Positions 22,210 through 34,394 of a stretch of 64,000 nucleotides of DNA are shown piece by piece. The stretch covers positions 7,941,001-8,005,000 of the forward strand of contig JANTQA010000070.1 of the NCBI GenBank assembly GCA_027625915.1. Direction: 5' to 3'. The translations under genes and the position numbers were made by a program. How positions within the stretch are numbered: position 1 is the stretch's first letter; the number at the start of each line of letters is the position of its first letter. The DNA comes from Anaeramoeba flamelloides. Its lineage: Eukaryota; Metamonada; Anaeramoebidae. The notes under the pieces were generated by a model, which worked only from the letters and a program-made list of their open reading frames with translations, was not told the origin of the DNA and did not search any database.

Positions 22210-24139
22210 TTAAAAAAAAAGAAATATTTTAATCATTATATTATTAATATAATACAAATACTTTTAATTGTTTTTTTTTTTTTTATTTATTTTTATATTT
22301 ATTTATCATTATTATTATTTTTAGATCGAGTAAAAATCACTAATAGAATCTCAGATAATCAAAAATTAATTTTTTATTTATTTTTTTCGATTTTAAACAA
22401 GCATTTTATGTCATAAAATGTAAAATAAGTTCTAAAAAAATTTTTTTATTCCTAGTTATTATTTTTTTTAATTTTTGAAAAAAAAAAAAATTAAAAAATT
22501 TTCTTTTGATTTCGAAAAATAACAATAAACTGCGGTTAGCTTTTCCAAAATTTAAGAGAATTGCTTAAAATCTTTGATTTTTCTCTATTCTTTTAAATTC
22601 TGGAAAATATTGGCAAACTAGAGTACTTGAGGGCACTTTCTACATGTTTTTTTTTATAAATTGATTTAAAGACCCAAAATTCTGTTAATTATCCTATAAG
22701 AGAAATATTTATCGATGATTCGTTTTTCTTTAATACTATTAAAAATAATATTACTCAATTATGTTTGATATTTTTATAATTTTTTACAAATCCTAATAAA
22801 TCTAAATTTTGTGATTATTTTCAACGAATTTGAAATATCAAAAAAAAGAGTTCAAATTCTCAATAATAATCTATTTTTTTTTGTGAATTTTTGCATAATT
22901 TGCAAAATTTTTTTTTTATATTTATCATAATATAGGGATATCTGCTAATATAATTTGTAATATTTATAATTTTTGAATATTAAAGTTGAACGTTTCTATT
23001 TTAAATATATGTTATCGTTAGGTTTTCTCGTCTTTATAAACAATAAATAAAATCTTTGAATTTAGTCAATTCTTCTTAATTTTGGAAAACTAAAAAGCAC
23101 CTTTCTTGAGTTATTTCGTTTTATCTGTAGATATACATTAGTTTCTAAATAAAAAGATAACCCAATTAAATTAACAAAAATAATTTTTTTAATTAAGAAA
23201 TAAAAAAAAAAAAAAGAAGAAATTTTCTATTTTTTTTTACATTTTTTAAATAAAAAAGGTAGGTTTTCCAGAATTAAAAAGAATTTAAAATGAAATTTTA
23301 TTTTAATTGTATCTTTTAAATCCTAGTAAAAAATATCTTCTTTACAACTGGGTATATCTTCAAGTTATATACTTTGATATTTGTCAATTTTTTTCTAATA
23401 GTTTTAATTGTTTGATTGTATGTTCGTGTTTTCTAATTTTTGTTATCAGAATATAAGATAATTAAAAAATTTACATTTCTGGGTTGTACAATGAATTTAA
23501 TTCCACTCCTCCAAAAAATAAAAAATATAATATTTTTAATTCTTGTATTATATTACCCCACCTTTTATACACCTCTATTCTAGCTGAGTTATTTTGAGCT
23601 TCAGTTTGATAAATATGTTTTTGGTGAATGTCTATTATTAATAAAAAAAATTGTTTTATTTTCTGAATATAAGATATCAAATCAATTCACGGTAATTCGA
23701 TTATGACAAATCAAAAAAATAAAAAAAAAAGTTTGGTTATATAAAATAGACTATTTCAAAAAAAACTATTTAACTGATTATAAAATTTATCTGCTATAAG
23801 ATATTAATTAATGTTTAAAAAAAGGTTCTAATCTTTTCAAGATTATATTTTTATTAATGGATTTGTTTATCTGACCAACTATCCAGATATAGTATTATTG
23901 TAATAGTTTTTTAAGTTTTAATCAAAAATATTTGTTTACTAGTTTTTTAAAAAGTTAATTGTTATAAAAACATCAAAAGAAATTTATTTAGTTACAAACA
24001 TTTATAAATTTGAAATTATACTATCATTAATTATTTTATTTATACAAAGAACAAAAGTTAATCATTGTTGAATCTTCAATATTTAAATTTTCTCCTCTAA
24101 TTTATAAAAATTGTACATTTATAGTGAGGACAAAAATCA

Positions 24140-24335
24140 TAAAATAAAGCTTAATTGTTCTGAAAAACAGGGGTTTCAGTCTATGATACTATCCCGATTA
24201 TCTTTAATAAAAAACAATTTTTGCTTTTTTAGAACTTTTGTTTTATTGATCAACTTGATGGTTTTATTAAATTATGTCTTGAATCTAGAAATGTGTTATT
24301 ATGGAAAGGTTGTAATTAATAAAAATTAAGACAAT
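24140..24335 (+). repeat. Dispersed repeat R4, copy 3 (fragment)
   Basis: Shares TTGAATCTAGAAATGTGTTA, TTTTAGAACTTTTG and GTAATTAATAAAAATTAAG with the other R4 copies at reduced similarity. Confidence 0.4.
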
Positions 24336-25069
24336 AAAATAGAGACAAGGGGATTTTTTTGTTTTGGATTAGTCTTGCTTTTTTTTTGAATATTAATAAA
24401 TAAAATCACAAATTCTTTTAGACATGAAGGAATCATTTATTTAATTTATTTTGAAATTTATTTATTTTTTATGAGAAAATAGTGATTAAAAATTTTGTAT
24501 GAATTAAAATTTATTTTGTAAATTTGTATTTTCTTTTCCTTTTTAACAAAGAAATGTTGTAATATTAGATTTTGTTTAAATGATTCAACAATAAACTTTT
24601 TATTTTAACCATTGTGCAATTTATTCACTTTCTCAATTTTCTTTGTATCATATAAAGAATCAAAAAGGAAAAAGATTAAATTTTTACTTACATACATACA
24701 TACATATATATATATATACTGAAATCTGGATAGTTATATATAAGCTTAATTTCAAAAATAGGGGCATATTTTTCATCAGAAAAAAAATTTGGTTAATTGT
24801 TTTTTTTTTTTTTGAATAATAATACATTTTACAAAAATAGTTATAGATAATAATCAATAACGATTAATAAATAAAAATATAGTGTACTTGTTTTATGATT
24901 TGAAAGACAAAAGAAAAAAGAAAAAAATAATAATAAAAAAGTTTGCTACTCTTTTTGTCATTTGGTTTATATATAAACTCTTTTTAAGTCAAAGGTACAA
25001 GTATTATTTAATAAATATAACAAATTATATGGGTTTAATTCGTTTTTCTTCTCAAAATAAATTTTCAAT

Positions 25070-25560
25070 ATTTATATCAAATTCATTTTTTCTTGTTTTG
25101 TCATTTTTTTGTAATTTTTTTATGTGGTTTTTGTCATTTCTTTTTTCTTTTTTATTTTTTTTTAAAATTATATTTGAAAAAAAAAAAATGTTTGAAACTT
25201 CAAATGATAATTAAGAAAAGTGGTATGTTGTATGTTCTTTTAAAATCCATACATTGACAAGTAAAAAATCTTATTGTTAACAATTTTAATTCCCCAAAAA
25301 GAAATCGAAGAATTTTTATATAAATTTGTTTATTTTAAATGTCTCTAGAATTTTTTTTAACATTTTTTTTTTAATAATTATTTTTTTAAAATTTACGGTT
25401 TGTTCAGGGTTTTTTTTTAAGATTATCGACTCTAATACGAAGTTTAGAATTTCTCGTATTTCTAAACAATCTAAGTTTGGTTGATTCTTAAAAATAAAGT
25501 GATTGGATTTTTAGCAGAGCCACTTTGAAAGAAATGGGTTTTTTACATATATCTTTATTA
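25070..25560 (+). repeat. Dispersed repeat R6, uninterrupted copy
   Basis: Matches 53225-53640 and then 54085-54160. Landmarks are ATGTTTGAAA, AATCTTATTGxxAACAATTT, GACTCTAATxCxAAGTTTA, TATTTCTAAACAATCT and GGxxxxGCCxxxTTGAxxGAAATGG. This copy shows the sequence without the insertion found in the other. Confidence 0.7.
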
Positions 25561-26744
25561 GAAAGTAATTTGCATACCTCAAAGAGGTTACTTTTTCATT
25601 CCTAAACTTAATTAATTTTCACATAATATGTTCTTATTTCCATGGATTAATATCTTAGAAACTTTTATTTTTCAATGGAATCAATTTTTTTCTACTTTTT
25701 ATCTCTCTTTTCGATTTTTAATGTAAAAATAATTTTAAAATCTCTTTTCCTTTGAAAAGGAAAAATGGGCATTTTTCTGACTGCTAATTAAATTAAATCA
25801 TCAAATTAGATAATTTTATAATTATTTAAGAAGATTAAATTACTATTTATATAGACGTTTACTTAAATTTCCCAAAGGGAATTTTGACCTAAAATTATAT
25901 ATTTCAAGGTAATTAATCCAAATAAAAACACTTAATTTGTCAAAATAAAGCGTGCAAACAAATTTAATATGTGTTTCAAAATAAAAAGTGTGTTTTTTAT
26001 TATAGAAGACCTATACATTAATCAATCAAAGAAATTGATAATAAACCCTTATTAAATATGATATTGGTTTCTTAAATTTCTATTATTTAAAAAGAAATTC
26101 TAAAAATGAAGGATCAAATTATAAGATTTTTCTCAAAAAATAGAGGAAAGTTTTGAAATTTTTGCTTATCAAAATTAACAAAAAATTTCAAAAAAATTGA
26201 ATCTATTAATTGTCGAAAATTTTCAACTATTTGCATGAATAATTTAAATTTTACTAAAAATAACCAGTCCTTTACTTTCAAAATTGATTTCAACTTAGGT
26301 ATACTATTTGGTAGTTGGTTGGATATTGCCTTGGTACAAGAAGTAAAAAAAAAAAGCACGGATAATATTTTGAAACACGGATTATAGTCTTTGTGCACGC
26401 ATTATTTTGATCACCGTATTAAAATTATTTAAGTCTATCTCATATCTGAGATTAATGTTTATTGAAAAAGTGAAACTTATAGTATGCTTTTACTAATCTG
26501 ATTTTTAAGAGACATTTGATCCATGGAGTACTAAAACGATTTGCCTCAAATAATAACATACTTTAATTTTAGACTTCTTTTACTCTACATTAATCCTTAC
26601 ATAAAAAATTTGAACCTTGTTTAGGATTATGCCTTAAAATTGCCTTTTTCTACTGTTGGGAATATTTTGGTATTATTATCAACATCCTTTTGGAAACTCT
26701 TTCACATTAAGAAAAATCATTTATGACAATCTAAATAGATCTTA

Positions 26745-27205
26745 CTGTTGAGAGAAAAATGTTGGAAAGAGAAAAAATAGTTGGACAGTATTTTTAATTG
26801 GGAACATTACTGAAAATGATTTTTAATTTCAATTGTTTGTGAAATAACTAAAGAAAATAACAAAATTCTACTTATTAGAATTACCATTAATGTAATTCTA
26901 CTTTTTCAAAACCTTATCTCTTATACCCTAAAGCAAGTTTAAAAATGACCATTTTCAGAATTAATAGTAAACTGAACTTAAACTAGGGATTTTTGTTAAA
27001 ATAGCATGATCTACTTTAGTTATCAACCATTCAAATGAGTATTTTACACAAACCACAGATTAATGAACTTTTAATACCTTTAAACCTGGATTTATATAAA
27101 AGTCGCCTAGTTATCAATAGGATTTGATTTTCAATTTCACTAATGTTCCCAATTAAAAATGGTGTCAAACCATTTTTTCTGTGTCCAACATTTTTCTCTC
27201 AACAG
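26745..27205 (+). mobile_element. Tourist-like MITE, copy 2
   Basis: A 461-bp element with inverted-repeat ends CTGTTGAGAGAAAAATGTTG, flanked by TTA on both sides (26742-26744 and 27206-27208). It is collinear with copy 3 and inverted relative to copy 1. It ends 459 bp before the GH130-like start codon. Confidence 0.88.
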
Positions 27206-27664
27206 TTAGAATACATTCAAAATAAAGTTTTCTTAAAAGGAATACCCTCCTTTGAATTCCAAACAAACTTAATATTTCATCCCATCTTCTTCAGCCTTAG
27301 TTCTTCATTTTTCATGAAATCTTACCATTTAGAACATTTATTAATAAAACAATCCTTGACTTCCGAAATCAAGATATTTTAGATCTCAAATTATTTTCGG
27401 TAAAACTAGTCGCTAATAAAAAAAAATAGAAATTTTTTTCCTCTTTTGAAATCCAAAAACAAACCAAAAGCAGAGGATTTTACTTGAAAAAATCAGAAGA
27501 CAAATTCAAGTTTCAAAAATATTGGAAATTTCACATAGGAGTTCACAAATCAAAAAAACTTTTATTTATTATGATTTTTTCATTTTTTAAACATAAGGAA
27601 AAATAGGCAAAATTATTTCGTATTTTAATCGATAAAACTTCACTCAAAATTTCTCATTATTGAA

Positions 27665-28726
27665 ATGAAGTATCTATTTACATTCTTTTTCTTAATTTTT
27701 TCTCACCAAGTATTTACAAAATATGTTGTAAGCGTTGAACGAGTCAACCAAGGTGATCCATTATTTAATTCCCAAGATGGGAAACAAGATTTCTCATACA
27801 ATTACAACCCAGCTTATGTTCCACTTTATAGCTCTGGAAAGCTTGTTTGGGACGCACTCTTAGTAAGAAGCCAGGAAAGTGATGGTAGTGAGTATGGTGT
27901 GAAGCCATCACAAATCACTTTTTCTGCATCGAAAAAACAGATCATTTCGTTGGATGACATAAAATTTGAAGACATTACAAATGGATCTGTTGTGTTGAAA
28001 CCTGAAGGATCAGCTGAAAGCTTTGGTGTGGAAGATCCCAGGTTGGCCTACAACAAAAATAATAAGCTTTATTATTTGTTGTATTCAGCCGTTGAAACTT
28101 TAAGCGATGGCGCGCCTTTATCAAGGCTATCTTTGGCAACCTCTCCTACCCCACACACCGCAAGTAGCTGGATAAGAAAAGGGCCGTTATTTCCTTCTTT
28201 GGGGTGGAGCAAATCTGGTGCGCTTTTAATTCGCGACGAAGCACCACATTATCTTTTTTTCGGTGATTCGCATTCAGTAAATGGCCTTCAATTAGCAATC
28301 ACAGATGATCTTAAAACTTTCCAACTCCAAGACGGAGTTTGGCTCCCAATGAGAGAAAGCAACTTTGACTCCAAACTCGTTGAAGCCGGACCTCCTCCTT
28401 TACAATTGTCAGATGGAAACTATCTTTTTATTTATAATTCAGCAAAAGAACACCCAAGCACAAAACCCAATTACAGTTCTTATTATCAACCCGGATTTGT
28501 AATCTTAGACAAGGACGATCCAACAAAAATATTACAGAGATCAGACACACCCATAATGTCTCCTAAACTTGGGTGGGAAATTGGTGAAAAGCCTTGGTTA
28601 GGACTAACACCAAACGTCGTATTTATAGAAGGAATGAAACCTTTAGGCAATGATAAGTTCTTAATTTTTTATGGCGGAGCAGATTCAGTTGTTGGCACAG
28701 CAGAAATTACTGTGAAAATAGAATAA
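27665..28726 (+). CDS. Secreted GH130-like beta-propeller glycosidase/phosphorylase
   Basis: An intronless 353-residue frame with a signal peptide at residues 1-18 (MKYLFTFFFLIFSHQVFT). The body matches the five-bladed propeller of glycoside hydrolase family 130: FGVEDPRL (residues 120-127) with the family Glu-Asp-Pro-Arg signature, WSKSGALLI (181-189), VEAGPPPLQL followed by YLFIYNSA, GWEIGEKPWLGL, and FYGGADSVVGTA near the C-terminus. Family members act on beta-mannosides (phosphorolysis or hydrolysis of beta-1,4- or beta-1,2-linked mannose). A secreted form would act in a digestive vacuole or outside the cell. Exact substrate and phosphorylase versus hydrolase activity cannot be read from sequence alone. 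GH130 is mainly bacterial, and the lack of introns beside intron-rich neighbours would fit acquisition by transfer. The base composition is somewhat GC-richer than its flanks, as for other exons here. Confidence 0.85.
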   Translation: MKYLFTFFFLIFSHQVFTKYVVSVERVNQGDPLFNSQDGKQDFSYNYNPAYVPLYSSGKLVWDALLVRSQESDGSEYGVKPSQITFSASKKQIISLDDIKFEDITNGSVVLKPEGSAESFGVEDPRLAYNKNNKLYYLLYSAVETLSDGAPLSRLSLATSPTPHTASSWIRKGPLFPSLGWSKSGALLIRDEAPHYLFFGDSHSVNGLQLAITDDLKTFQLQDGVWLPMRESNFDSKLVEAGPPPLQLSDGNYLFIYNSAKEHPSTKPNYSSYYQPGFVILDKDDPTKILQRSDTPIMSPKLGWEIGEKPWLGLTPNVVFIEGMKPLGNDKFLIFYGGADSVVGTAEITVKIE

Positions 28727-29314
28727 TGTTTTTTCCTTTCCATTTTTACATCTTTGGCCAAATAATTTTTTTTTTTTATTTTATTTTATTATTATAAATT
28801 GAAAGTATGATATCCATCATCGTCCCCACTAACTATCTATCCCACATTTTAAATATATATAAATAAATATATATATATATAGATATTTTTTTTTTATTTA
28901 TTAATACCTATATTTAGATACAAAACAAATAATAAATTAAACTTTCAATAGTGCCATACATTGAAAAATTTTTGTGGAATAATTTATGTTTTATTATCAT
29001 ACCAAAATAATATTTAAAATAATATGGTGAAAAATAAGATTATTTGCCAATTAAATGTTATTCAATTCAACAATATCTCCTATATTTAAATTTTAAGTAT
29101 TTTTTTTTCTTGAAGAGGGATCTTATTTAAAAAGCAAATACAAAATATCACAGTACTAATATAGAAAATAAAATTGTCATGGAAAAATTCTTTGTCAAAA
29201 AAGTGAGTTTACTAGAAGTTTTATCAATTTTCATTATTTTGTATAGTTTTCTTAAAAATTTCAATTATTTAGTATATATAATCGAAGTAAACCGAAAAAA
29301 AAAAGATTAAAAGC

Positions 29315-29450
29315 ATTTCCCAGTTATAGAGGACGAGTCCTTAGAAATGAATTATATGTTTCTACGGGTTTGAATTGATATCAGAAGAAAAAATTCATTT
29401 TGGAAATTTCTAATAGATATTATTTTATCTCATTTTACTTTTTTTTTTTT
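29315..29450 (+). repeat. Dispersed repeat R3, short fragment
   Basis: TTTCCCAGT, TATGTTTCTACGGGTTTGAAT and GAAAAAATTCATTTTGGAAATTT match the first third of R3 as seen at 39720 and 4770. Confidence 0.45.
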
Positions 29451-29849
29451 CAATTTTTTTTTGAGATATTAACACTAATATATGTAAATACAACGGTAAA
29501 ATTTTAAGTTATACAAAAGATCTACGTTCATTAACCTTTCAACTTTAATAATAAATTTTATTAATAAGTTCGAACTAACATTTCAGTTCTTAAAAATCTT
29601 AAGGTTGATGTATTTATGGTTGCTAGTTTTACCACCTTTTTTAAGAGTATCTAGTCAAGAAAAAGAGGTGTTTTTTCCGGTCATAAAAAATTTCAAATAA
29701 ACTGAATCATGAATTTTAGTTTAATTCAACTTGGGGATATTTACTTTGATAGATACTATATAATAGTTTTGAAAATACTGTGCTCATCTAATAAAACTGA
29801 AATTAGTAATAAAATTTCCTTGTGATAATTGCCCCCCTGAGTGCATATC

Positions 29850-30395
29850 ATTACCAGTATTCAAAAGAATTGATTAAAATCCTTGGTTTTATTCCATATT
29901 TTTAAATAATGGAAAGCCTAACAAAAATGCCAGAGTTTTTTTTTACTCTTTTAAATAAACTGTAAATTTCTTAAATTTTCTGTTTTTTATAAAAAAAAAA
30001 AAAAAAAAAAACCTAACGGAAGTGTCAAAAAGATAATGAGAGTTCTTTCAAAAACATATGTTTTCTTGGGGGGTTCTCTTTTATTTGTAAAGTATTCTAG
30101 GTTTTTTTGAGATTTTCAATTTTATCTCGAAAATCTATTGATTTTCGTTAGGTTTTTTTTACTTTTTGAAATAAACTGAAAATTTTAATAAATTTTCAGT
30201 GTAGGTTTTCAAAAAGTAAAAAAAAACCTAGAACACTTCATAAATAAATAGAAAACTCAAATCAAACTAACGAAAATCTATCGATTTTCCAAATAAAAAG
30301 AAAACCTAAAAAAAGATAATGTGGTTTTCCAGAATTCAAAAGAATTGAGTAAAATGAATCTTTGATTTCTCCATTCTTTTAAATTTTGGAAAACC
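29850..30395. repeat. Cluster of palindromic repeat units (families G and H)
   Basis: It includes the family-H unit TTCAAAAGAATTGAxTAAAAT...ATTxTTTTAAATxxTGGAAAxCC twice (about 29855-29930 and 30315-30395). Between them are inverted segments CTAGGTTTTTTTxACTTTTTGAAA / AAAAAGTAAAAAAAAACCTAG and GAAAATCTATxGATTTTC. The same modules, in the same order, appear in 53707-53955. Confidence 0.65.
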
Positions 30396-30946
30396 CAAAT
30401 GAAAATCAAAATTAAATATTTTTTTAAATTTATATCAATAAATAATTACATAAAAGTTAAAATAATTGATTACCAATTTGAAAGATACTTATCAAATTAA
30501 AATCCTTTTCAAAGATATTATTATTAATTCTTAACTGTCAAAAAAAAATTATTCAAATTTTTTACTATTAAATTTTAAAAAATTTAATTGAACCTTGAAA
30601 ATTGAATTGTCCAACAAAAATTTTTAAAATATCTTGAAAAATAATTTTTATGATCCAAGATCTTTCATTAAGAAATAGTTTTTATAATAAGGTTTACCAT
30701 TATTTCTGTAATTGAAACGAATTTGATTAAATTCTAGATTTTGCTCCATTCTTTTGAATAATTAAAAAGTGCAATTAGGTTTTTTTAAAATTAAGAAATT
30801 AAAGCAAAATTTTGGAAATCCTAATATTATTTCTTAAAATAAAAAAAAACCTTGGAACTTGATGAAACTCAGCAAGCACATTCCCTAATATCCAAAAAAA
30901 AAAAAAAAAAATGGAAATTTTTCTTTTTGAAATAAACGCCCTTTTA

Positions 30947-31144
30947 CAGTCAGTTTCACTTTTTAGGCACAAACTTTCAACGAAATTTAAGGAAAAAAAA
31001 AAATCTCAAATTAAAGCACAAAATTCAAATTCTAGTAAAAAAAAATTGTAAAAAAAAAAAATTCCAAATGTTGTGCTATAATTTGAGATTTTTTTGTGCC
31101 TTAAATTTCGTTGAAAGTTTGTGCCTAAAAAGTGAAACTGACTG
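30947..31144. mobile_element. 198-bp mariner-like MITE
   Basis: Flanked by TA on both sides (30945-30946 and 31145-31146), with ends beginning CAGTCAGTTTCACTTTTTAG. The terminal inverted repeats are nearly perfect over at least 46 bp and similar over about 80 bp, so almost the whole element folds back. A TA target and a CAGT start are the usual signature of Tc1/mariner derivatives. No coding capacity. Confidence 0.9.
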
Positions 31145-31230
31145 TATCATGAACTAATGATAATCGAAATTACAAAGTATTTTTATTACTAATGCCCGAG
31201 ATAATAGAGATTTTCGTTAATTTCTATTTC

Positions 31231-31233
<3 letters not shown>

Positions 31234-31278
<45 letters not shown>
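31234..31278. repeat. (TA)n microsatellite
   Basis: A 45-bp uninterrupted AT/TA dinucleotide run, 89 bp from the end of the mariner-like MITE. Confidence 0.95.
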
Positions 31279-31280
<2 letters not shown>

Positions 31281-31829
31281 TAATTCCCTTATTTTAATTT
31301 AACCAAATTTTAAGATAAATCTGATATCTTTGATTCTATATTATATTTATTAATTTATTTATTTTTTATTATATGTGTTAGTCTTATATTTTTCGTATCT
31401 TTTACAAAGACCCCTCTGTAATTATATATAAAGAGATTAAACGTTTCTTTATAATAAAAAATAAAATCACTGAAACAAATTTGAATATGGAAAAAACAAT
31501 GATTTTTTTTTTATTAGAGAAAAAAGATATAAACCGGAAGAAAATTGATGTTCAGGGATCTCTCTGACTTATAGAATACCTAAAAAGTAAAAAAAAAAAA
31601 AAAAAAAAAACAAACATTGAATAAATCTCAGCAATGTAACAGGGATTTCAATTTTTTCAAAGAAGAAATTTTTACAAAAAGACTATTATTACCAACCTTC
31701 TTTTTCATTTTTTGAAACCATGAAATCCAAATTAATGAAGAATATTTAATTTTTTCCTTACTGGATCGGAACGAATAAAAATTTGTAAGAATTTCCAACC
31801 TCGAAACCCATTCAAAAACATACTAAACA

Positions 31830-33042
31830 TTAAAATTTCAATTTCAAACGTAGTTGTTGTGTAAACAAAAATAATTTCAAATTTTTAAATTCTTTTCTAT
31901 TAAAACCCAATGCTCTATTGTAATTTAATTGTGGTACTTTGCTGAAGATTTTAAATGATTCAAAAAATAAACAATTAATTAATAAAAAAATACAAATGAA
32001 AAAGTTATCAAAAAGCATAAAGAAGATAAATTAAAAAACAACTGTTTCCTTAAAAGAGGAAATAAAAGATTGAATAGAAAATGATCAAATAGAATAACAA
32101 AATTTTCATTTGTTTTTTTATTTTGTACATTTTTTTTTGTTTTTTTTTTTGAATTTTAAAAAATTTAATCTATTTTTTGGTTGTCTCTTTTATAGTTAAA
32201 TTGGATCGATGTCTTGATATTAAATAATTTATTTAAAACCCTTACCATAATCTAAACCAAAAGGAAAGTAAATTATTAATAAATTCTGGAGAAAGAAGCA
32301 AAGAGCATATTTGTGCTAAATAATCAAAATTCATTTCAAGCAAAAAACTTTGAAGAAATCTAAGAATCGATGGAAAGCTTCTTGAGAATAGTGTTGGTTC
32401 ATTTTGATCAATATCATTATCTGTAAGGTTATTAAGATCACTTGCAAGTTTTTTCCATTCTTTTAAAGGTACTTTACTCAAAAAATTGGATTTATTACTT
32501 AGAAATTTTTTTTTAACTTTTGTGCTTTTAGAAATGTATTTTTTATTCTTTTTTTTGACCAATACCTCTTTTTCTTTTTCGTTTTCAATTTCTGTTTCTA
32601 TTTTGATGTTGGAATTTTTTTCTATTTCCTTCTCTTTTTTTGTTTCTTTCTGCTTTTCTTTTCCTTTTTGTGTTTCTTTTCCTTTTTCTGTTCGTTTTTC
32701 TTTTTCTTTTTCTTTTTCTTTTTCTTTTTCTATTTCCTTCTCTTTTTTTGTTTCTTTTTCTTTTTTTGCTCCTTTTTCTTTTTCTTTTTCTTTTTCTTTT
32801 TCCTTTTCCTTTTCCTTTTCCTTTTCCTTTTCCTTTTCCTTTTCCTTTTCCTTTTCCTTTTTCTTTTCCTTTTCTTTTTCTAAAATTTTTTGTTTTTCAT
32901 TTTCTATTTCCTTCTTCGTTTGTTTTTCTTTTTCATTCAATTCTTTTTTATTGTCCTTAGTTGGATTTGTTTTTATGAAAAAAGAATTGTTAGGATTTGT
33001 ATTTTTACTACTTTTGTTTGTTGTTGTTTGTTGTTTGCTCAT
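31830..33042 (-). CDS. KEKE-repeat protein of unknown function
   Basis: Exon 1 runs from the ATG at 33042 to 32246. A GTAAGG donor follows, and a phase-compatible acceptor (ATCTTCAG) leads to a short second exon, 31941-31830, for about 302 residues in total. Residues 1-35 are Ser/Thr/Asn rich. Residues 36-150 are a highly charged Lys-Glu repeat (KEKEKEKEK), expected to form a single alpha-helix or be disordered. From about residue 190 there is a helical domain of normal composition (VPLKEWKKLASDLNNL, FPSILRFLQSFLLEMNF, LAQICSLLLSPEFINNLL) that I cannot assign. The second exon is basic and its assignment is less certain; without it the frame stops after Leu-Trp at 32242. Partner or compartment cannot be inferred. 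Confidence 0.6.
32697..32880 (-). repeat. Hexanucleotide minisatellite encoding Lys-Glu repeats
   Basis: Six-base units, GAAAAA and GGAAAA in the sense orientation, encode alternating Glu and Lys. Two unit types form separate blocks, consistent with repeated slippage. The opposite strand gives misleading Phe/Ser/Leu frames. Confidence 0.9.
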
Positions 33043-34394
33043 AAAAACTATTTACAATAAATAATTTAAAAATGAAGCGAAATAAAAAAATGAAAATAAA
33101 GGTTTACATTTATAAAAAAAGTTTCAAATGAATTTAATTATTCATTATTTGACATTTAAGGTATTAGTGTCTTCTTAGATTTCTCGATAATCATTACCTT
33201 TTGTAATTGTGTGGAAATGATATTTCTGCATCATGGCTCAAATAACTCTATAAATCTATTCTAAATCTTGTTGCTCAAATATTATTTCATTTTTTAACTA
33301 ATGATCACTATTAAAAATTGTCATTTTAGAAATTTTTTTTTTAATTCTTTTTCTAAATCTAAATAAAAGAAACCAAAATAATAGTATTCGGGTATTTAAT
33401 AATTCAGATTTAGAACTTCCAAAAGCAACTATTTTCAAAATTTTTTGAATTTCAAAGATTAACTTCAATAATCATCAACATAAAAACCTAACAAATTAGT
33501 TTTGTTTCATTTTTCTACAGTTAAATTTTAACATCAATATATTTCAAATATTTCTGAAATAATTGGTCAAAAGAATTTTTTCGTTTTATTATTTCATGTT
33601 GGAAAGAATCGAATTTTTTAGTTATTAATCTAGATTTCAAGATGAATTTAAGAAAGATATTTTGCAACTTTAATGTCTGAATTTCGATAATTTTACCTTT
33701 AAATTTGTCGAAAATACATATTTTATTCAAAAATTGTTGGGTTTTTTACTAAGACATGGATTATTTTTAATTGATGAGATCAACAAATATCACTTCTTGA
33801 CTAATGGATTATTTAGAGATATTTAAACCAGGTAGCACTAATGTGATTTACACCGAATTACAACATATTTTAATCTTAAGTTTCTACTTGGTAGATGTTA
33901 ATCCCTTAAAAACTGAATTACTTTTCTCCAAGGTTATTAAAATTTCCCTGAATCGAAATAAAAAACTGGATTTTTTTTTTTTTTTTTATTTGTAAAGAGA
34001 GAAAATTGCTTTTCTCCTGTGTAAAAAACTGTATTTTAGTCAACATGCTACATAAAAAAGAGATTAAGTATTGTGAGAATTATTCTTGAGAATTGTTCAA
34101 TTAAATATTTTTTTTCTTTTTTCTGCTATTCAGAGGAACTCCATTTTGTTGTTGTAAATTAAATTTTTATATTTAAGAATAGGGAAATGGCTATTTAAAA
34201 GATACCATTAATATTTGCAATAATTAAAAAAAGTGTCTAAAAGGAGTTTGAATAAAATGAGAGACTCAGATTTTATATTTATAACATTGATAAACTAAAT
34301 CCCTGACAAGATTTATAATTATGATTATTAGTAAAAGTGTTGTGTAATTTCTTTTATTTCAGATCAAATCCCCTTAGTACAGAATCAAACCTTT

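Larger units (their letters stand above)
22210..27664. other. Gene-free, repeat-rich intergenic region
   Basis: 5.4 kb between two plus-strand genes. It holds a family-H hairpin near 22540-22610, an R4 fragment, a CATA/TA microsatellite at about 24690-24718, R6 copy 1 and MITE copy 2. Open frames at 23471-23680, 24882-25214 and 26114-26398 show no recognisable family and overlap AT-rich repeats. Confidence 0.65.
28727..31829. other. Gene-free, repeat-rich intergenic region
   Basis: 3.1 kb between convergent genes. It contains an R3 fragment (29315-29450), a cluster of palindromic units (29850-30395), a mariner-like MITE (30947-31144) and a (TA)n tract. No coding sequence is supportable. Confidence 0.65.

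Noticed and set aside
23471-23680. Possible transposase-like fragment (ARIEVYKRWGN)
   Set aside because: Too short, in AT-rich repeat DNA, with no catalytic motif or flanking terminal repeats.
32486-33064. Plus-strand Phe/Ser and Phe/Leu repeat frames
   Set aside because: They are antisense shadows of the KEKE-encoding hexanucleotide repeat.
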